DNA of 17,512 nt from Bacillota bacterium. Its GTDB lineage: Bacteria > Bacillota > Dehalobacteriia > UBA4068. Position numbers and translations under genes: made by a program. Under the pieces are notes generated by a model, which saw nothing but the letters and a program-made list of their open reading frames with translations, was not told the origin of the DNA and made no database searches. The DNA lies in the NCBI GenBank assembly GCA_009778255.1, contig WRKD01000199.1, forward strand, positions 1-17,512. Direction: 5' to 3'. Positions 13,789-17,512 of this stretch are shown here, in pieces. Every line of letters begins with the position of its first letter. The first letter of the stretch is position 1.

Positions 13789-16700
13789 TTATTTTAGTAT
13801 TGCTTCGATAAGTGTTGTTATTACCTTGGCTGCTTCACTACGGCTGGTGGGGCTTTGTGGTTTGAAAGAACCGTCGGGGTTTCCGGCTAATATAGCATAT
13901 TGTTGCATGGCTCGAATAGCATTTATTGCATAGGAGCTTATTTGCTGCTGATCCGTAAAATCTATAGCCTTTTCCGTAGCCTTGATATTGAATTTTAAAG
14001 AGCGGATAAAGCGCTCGGTCATTGCAGCCATCTGTTCCCGGTTGATCATATTGTTGGGCCGGAAGGTTCCATCAGTGTTGCCTTGCACTATTCCTAAAGC
14101 GGCAGCCCAGTTAATATAACCAGCATACCAGGCGCTCTTTGGTACATCACTGAAACCTGCCGGAACTGAGCTCGACATGTCGAGAAAATCTACCGTTTCC
14201 GCCAGCATTTTTACAAACTCGGCGCGGGTAATTTTGCCATCTGGATCAAAAATATCTTCAGTACGGCCATTTACTATATGGCGGGCAGCCAGGAATTCTA
14301 TATAGCTTTTTCCCCAATGACCATGAATATCCGGGAAGGTTACAGGGCTATAACCAATAACATAAGTACTAAGATGCCATAAGCCATGGCGCATACTGTT
14401 GCTTTTTTGATCATAGGCAGATAGCTTAATCAAGGTTTTTTCTTCATTATTGTCTAATCGGTAAAGAACTATTCCTTCCTTTTTTAGGGAAGCTTCCGGT
14501 ATAAATGGTGTATTTGCCTTTAAAAGCATATTGTTTAAGCTATGGATCACTTTATTTCCCAAGTTTATGGTAATAGCTGTTGCCGCTAAATAGTCGTTTT
14601 CTAAGGGGTCTATAGTTTCTATTTCAATAACCAGAGTTTCTTTATTATCGCTATTCAAATATTTAAGTAGCTCGGCGCTGAAAAAAAGGCTACCCTGGTC
14701 TGTAAGAAGCTCTAATTCTGTTTGCTCATTAGCACTCAAGGCTTGTAAGGCTTCGCTGGGTAGGGAATACTTGGTTTTAGTAGTTTCTTCTTCGGTGGTA
14801 GCGTCGATAATAAGCGTTTTGCTCTTTGTTTCTTGGCTGGCGCTTACAGCATTGATACTGGCTAGGGCTTGCGAAACTTCTTTAGCCGTATTACTGGCGG
14901 TCACTACATTATTTGTTGTTGTAATGGTAGCCTTGAGTATTAAAGAAGCGGCTGTTTCTAAGGAGCTTGTTGTGATTGGTGTATCTAGTTTGCCTACTGC
15001 TTGGGTATTAACTGTAATACTATTAATATTGTTTACCCACATGGGGTTATTGATATGATCGGGATTTATTTGTCCGACCACCAAGCGTAAGGAAGAAAGA
15101 GCGCTGCCATTTTCTTCCCAAGCCAGCATCAGTTTATTGCCATCTTTATCAGTATAATACACCCCCGGAACTTCAGCCTGAAAGTTTCCTGCATAATTTG
15201 TGTAAGCATCCATTTTGGAAACATTGGAGTCTAAGTTGAATTCAAAGTAATAACCATCGCTGGCTGTAACGGTGATGCTTTTTGCATTAGATTTTAGTTT
15301 GAGAACATTTGTTAGCAAATCTTCCAGATAAATACCGGTCATGGTCCTGCTGGCTTTAGTTCCGGCACTATTCAGCGAGGAATATGTTCTGGTACGTCTT
15401 GTAAGTCCGGGCCATGTTTTGAGGCCATTTATGGTAAAATAGCCGGGTTTTTCCACCGCTCCGGCAATTGATAACTGGGCTGTTGTTGATGTTGCATCAC
15501 CAATATGGTCAGAATTAGGTATAATATCCGGGTTAACAGTATTGACAATACTGATGGTTAATCCGCTGATATATTTAATTTCTTCCCCTGTGCTAGCGCT
15601 GATTTTACGGTAAATACGTAAAGAAGCCTGGATATTTGCTTTGTCGACATCTGCTATTTTATCCCACTCGCCGTTTACCGCGTTAAATATATCGTAAGCC
15701 AGAAAATACTCATTTGCCGAAATATCGGCCAGTTTTATATCTTGCTGTTTAAAACTATTATCGGTGGTAGAGATGGTTAGTAAAACATTATCACCGTCAA
15801 TGCCGGATGCTGTTAATATGCTGCTTAAAGCCGCGCCACGCACGTTTATGTTTTGCCCGTTTACCTTATACATCTTTTCTTCTTTGCCGGCGTTGTTTGG
15901 CAGATTTTTAATTGAATTGCCACTGCCGCCGATAACCCAGGTTATGTCGCTTTTGCCCCCTTGCTTGATGGTGAAAGGCGGATCCAATACAGAGGTTTCT
16001 TGCTGCGTTGCACCCGCATTTACCGTAATAGCGATCACGCCGCCCAGCCACAAAGCGCGGTTTACATGATCGGGGCCGGTCTGACCCACCATAAGCTGCA
16101 AAGGCAGCCTGGAGGGGGGATTTCCATCCAATAGCCAGGCCAGCATCAGTTTATTTCCGGCGCCGTCTAGCCAAGAAGCTCCTAAAAGTTGGTCATTGAG
16201 TTGAACGGTATATACACTGTTATCAGAAGCGGTCAGTGTAATGCTTACGGTACGGGGATCAAGCGTCATCACGTTTTTCAGCAAATCCTCAAGATATATG
16301 CCGGTGGCTGCTGTTGTGCCGGTATTTCCTGCATTGTTCAACCAGGTATAGTTTTTAGTTTGCACCAGCTCCGTATAGGCTTGCAATCCGGCTAGAGTAA
16401 AATAGCCGGGTTTTTCCACTGCGCCGCTAATGGTAAGCTGAGCGGTGGTAGGAGTGGCGTCGCCTACATAGTCCAAGTCGGGTGGTTTTAATTCTACTAT
16501 TGTCCAGGCCACGCCGCCGTTGCTGCCAAATACAGCTTGACCATCCGGCGATATATGTATAGACCACACGCTGTCGAAAGGCCCGGCCGGCCAGCAACCC
16601 GTGGCGGAAGAGTAATGAACCATGCTTGCGGTGTCAACAAGACCGTTCGCCGTGGTAAAACGGTATACACCGGAAAAATCCGTGGAAAGCCATAAATTGT

Positions 16701-17512
16701 CCGCCGCATCCACAAAGACTTTTACCAGCCCGTAGGCATTGGCGTCCAAGATATCCTGTAAGTCTGCAGCCGGCAGTAATTCGGTGGCGCTATAGCTTTT
16801 ACTTACTACGCCACTGCCGGGCGCAATATAATCCAGCCTGCCTTTTACATTGTCGCTGGTACCGGAAAAACGTACTATGTATACCCCCCCATTTGAATCT
16901 ATGTCGGCCGAATAAGACCAATGGGTCGTGGTGGTTTCTTTTGGCATATCATAAGCATTAACGTTGCCCGCCGGGTTGATATAAACATAGCTAATATCGG
17001 GCGGGTTGTCGTCATAAGCACCGCTGCGATAGGTCGTCACCCAAGCGCCGCCCCGATTGTCCGCCTTAACTGACCAGGTGGAGGCGGTGGGCAGCCCGTC
17101 AGCTTGCGTCCAGCTTTGCCAGGCATCCGCCGATGAATCGTATTTGGCGGTCCCGCCCAAAAATGTGCCGGCGCTCCCACTATTGTAGGTGGTAGCCAGC
17201 CATACATTCCCCTGATTATCAACGTCTAATCCGTTTACGCGGTTATTGGGGAGATCGCTATTATCTCGGTTAATAAAGGTGAATACACCATTCTCAAAGC
17301 AGGCGAAGCCCTGATGAGTAGATTGATCGGCGGAGCTTCCGCCCTGAGAGAACCAAGCAACACCCGTTTTATCAATGGCGATAGCCGTAACCGTATCGCT
17401 CTTAAGCGCGGGCGTTGAAGTCGTAGAGTAGTGTGTGATCTGGCCCGACGGCGCAATATAGGCAGCACCCGCGCCGGCGGTACCGGCCCAAATCCCCCCC
17501 GCTTTATCCGAA
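13789..17512 (-). CDS. Large SLH surface protein with propeller and repeated sulfite-oxidase-fold-like domains (5' end missing)
   Basis: The frame is open to the window edge, so the protein begins beyond 17512; 1240 residues are visible. In protein order: a propeller with two-component-regulator-type blades (KAGGIWAGT, NQGNVWLATT, NRGGAWVTTY, AADNLWLSTD, with N-D-x-P-N turns) from about 17512 to 16480; a SUOX-fold-like domain (AQLTISGAVEKPGYF... LMLAWLLDG... LMVGQTGPDHVN) to ~16010; a divergent related domain to ~15540; a second clear SUOX-like copy (AQLSIAGAVEKPGYF... LRLVVGQINPDHIN) to ~15000; a beta-rich pre-SLH region containing HLSTYVIGY; and three SLH domains (FPDIHGHWG, FSDVPKSAW, FTDQQQISS) at the end. 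The SUOX-like domains contain no cysteine to ligate molybdenum, so they are probably binding modules, not enzymes. A role in surface sensing or adhesion is likely but inferred. Confidence 0.88.
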   Translation of the reverse strand, partial: SDKAGGIWAGTAGAGAAYIAPSGQITHYSTTSTPALKSDTVTAIAIDKTGVAWFSQGGSSADQSTHQGFACFENGVFTFINRDNSDLPNNRVNGLDVDNQGNVWLATTYNSGSAGTFLGGTAKYDSSADAWQSWTQADGLPTASTWSVKADNRGGAWVTTYRSGAYDDNPPDISYVYINPAGNVNAYDMPKETTTTHWSYSADIDSNGGVYIVRFSGTSDNVKGRLDYIAPGSGVVSKSYSATELLPAADLQDILDANAYGLVKVFVDAADNLWLSTDFSGVYRFTTANGLVDTASMVHYSSATGCWPAGPFDSVWSIHISPDGQAVFGSNGGVAWTIVELKPPDLDYVGDATPTTAQLTISGAVEKPGYFTLAGLQAYTELVQTKNYTWLNNAGNTGTTAATGIYLEDLLKNVMTLDPRTVSITLTASDNSVYTVQLNDQLLGASWLDGAGNKLMLAWLLDGNPPSRLPLQLMVGQTGPDHVNRALWLGGVIAITVNAGATQQETSVLDPPFTIKQGGKSDITWVIGGSGNSIKNLPNNAGKEEKMYKVNGQNINVRGAALSSILTASGIDGDNVLLTISTTDNSFKQQDIKLADISANEYFLAYDIFNAVNGEWDKIADVDKANIQASLRIYRKISASTGEEIKYISGLTISIVNTVNPDIIPNSDHIGDATSTTAQLSIAGAVEKPGYFTINGLKTWPGLTRRTRTYSSLNSAGTKASRTMTGIYLEDLLTNVLKLKSNAKSITVTASDGYYFEFNLDSNVSKMDAYTNYAGNFQAEVPGVYYTDKDGNKLMLAWEENGSALSSLRLVVGQINPDHINNPMWVNNINSITVNTQAVGKLDTPITTSSLETAASLILKATITTTNNVVTASNTAKEVSQALASINAVSASQETKSKTLIIDATTEEETTKTKYSLPSEALQALSANEQTELELLTDQGSLFFSAELLKYLNSDNKETLVIEIETIDPLENDYLAATAITINLGNKVIHSLNNMLLKANTPFIPEASLKKEGIVLYRLDNNEEKTLIKLSAYDQKSNSMRHGLWHLSTYVIGYSPVTFPDIHGHWGKSYIEFLAARHIVNGRTEDIFDPDGKITRAEFVKMLAETVDFLDMSSSVPAGFSDVPKSAWYAGYINWAAALGIVQGNTDGTFRPNNMINREQMAAMTERFIRSLKFNIKATEKAIDFTDQQQISSYAINAIRAMQQYAILAGNPDGSFKPQSPTSRSEAAKVITTLIEAILK
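15000..16480 (-). repeat. Duplicated SUOX-like domain units in the large SLH gene
   Basis: Two domain copies, starting at about 16480 and 15520 on the minus strand, share ISGAVEKPGYF / IAGAVEKPGYF, GIYLEDLL, NKLMLAW and VGQ..PDH.N. At DNA level a 23-nt block is identical at 16397-16419 and 15434-15456. A third, more divergent related domain lies between them, so the array probably arose by unequal duplication about 960 nt apart. Confidence 0.75.
16884..17500 (-). repeat. Two C7/G7 homopolymer tracts in the propeller coding region
   Basis: Runs of seven C on the plus strand occur at 16884-16890 and 17494-17500. On the coding strand they are G runs inside NGGVY and AGGIW glycine turns. Both are in frame here. 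Only their presence is observed. Confidence 0.5.

Noticed and set aside
14771..16395. Plus-strand open frames, some hydrophobic, opposite the large SLH gene
   Set aside because: They mirror the Ala/Thr/Ser-rich codons of the real gene and have no RBS or family features.
13789..17160. Treating TTG 17160 as the start of the large SLH protein
   Set aside because: The same frame continues without a stop to 17512 and encodes further propeller blades (NQGNVWLATT, KAGGIWAGT), so the true start lies outside the window.
12292..17512. Active molybdenum oxidoreductases
   Set aside because: The SUOX-like domains of the large protein have no cysteine and both proteins are exported with SLH anchors, so an enzymatic molybdenum role is not supported.
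1..17512. CRISPR arrays, tRNA or rRNA genes
   Set aside because: No regularly spaced direct repeats, no cloverleaf with a TTCGAATC-type arm in the right geometry and no rRNA-like sequence were found by eye.

Overview
The window looks like accessory chromosome from an anaerobic Bacillota (Clostridia or Negativicutes type). The clues are three large exported proteins ending in SLH (S-layer homology) cell-wall anchors, a DUF3791/DUF3990 cassette, strong Shine-Dalgarno sites, several TTG/GTG starts and an AT-rich composition. The genus cannot be fixed from the sequence. No rRNA, tRNA or CRISPR array was seen.

Region 1 (1-3700) is a scrapyard of small accessory genes and broken pieces. It opens with the tail of an unidentified gene and a strong terminator. 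Next comes a cut-off minus-strand fragment, ending where the sequence turns AT-rich. A good sigma-A-type promoter follows, driving a tightly coupled DUF3791 / DUF3990 / DUF3791-like trio whose middle ADP-ribosyltransferase-fold gene carries an internal deletion and frameshift. After that lie a small membrane or exported protein, a YbjQ/UPF0145 protein, a truncated FAD-dependent oxidoreductase, an IS1634-type transposase fragment, and a two-TM protein with a PLD-like C-terminal domain.

Region 2 (3888-12336) is the core of the window: four co-directional genes with gaps of 26, 11 and 12 nt, almost certainly one operon. They encode (i) an HD-domain metal hydrolase, (ii) a fusion of a DUF89/ARMT1-like damage-control phosphatase domain with a class I SAM methyltransferase, (iii) an exported seven-repeat RCC1 beta-propeller with three SLH domains, and (iv) a membrane Ser/Thr kinase whose extracellular half has an Ig-like segment and an NHL-type propeller. 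I infer a locus joining cytoplasmic phosphoester/methyl chemistry to surface sensing and phosphorylation. I know of no described system with this composition.

Region 3 (12292-17512, minus strand) converges on the operon. Its last gene overlaps the kinase gene tail-to-tail by 45 bp. It encodes two more SLH-anchored proteins built from sulfite-oxidase-fold-like domains. The larger one, cut off by the window end, also has an N-terminal propeller. Five consecutive large genes therefore produce three wall-bound proteins and one kinase with an outward-facing propeller, which suggests that the two strands serve one cell-surface module.
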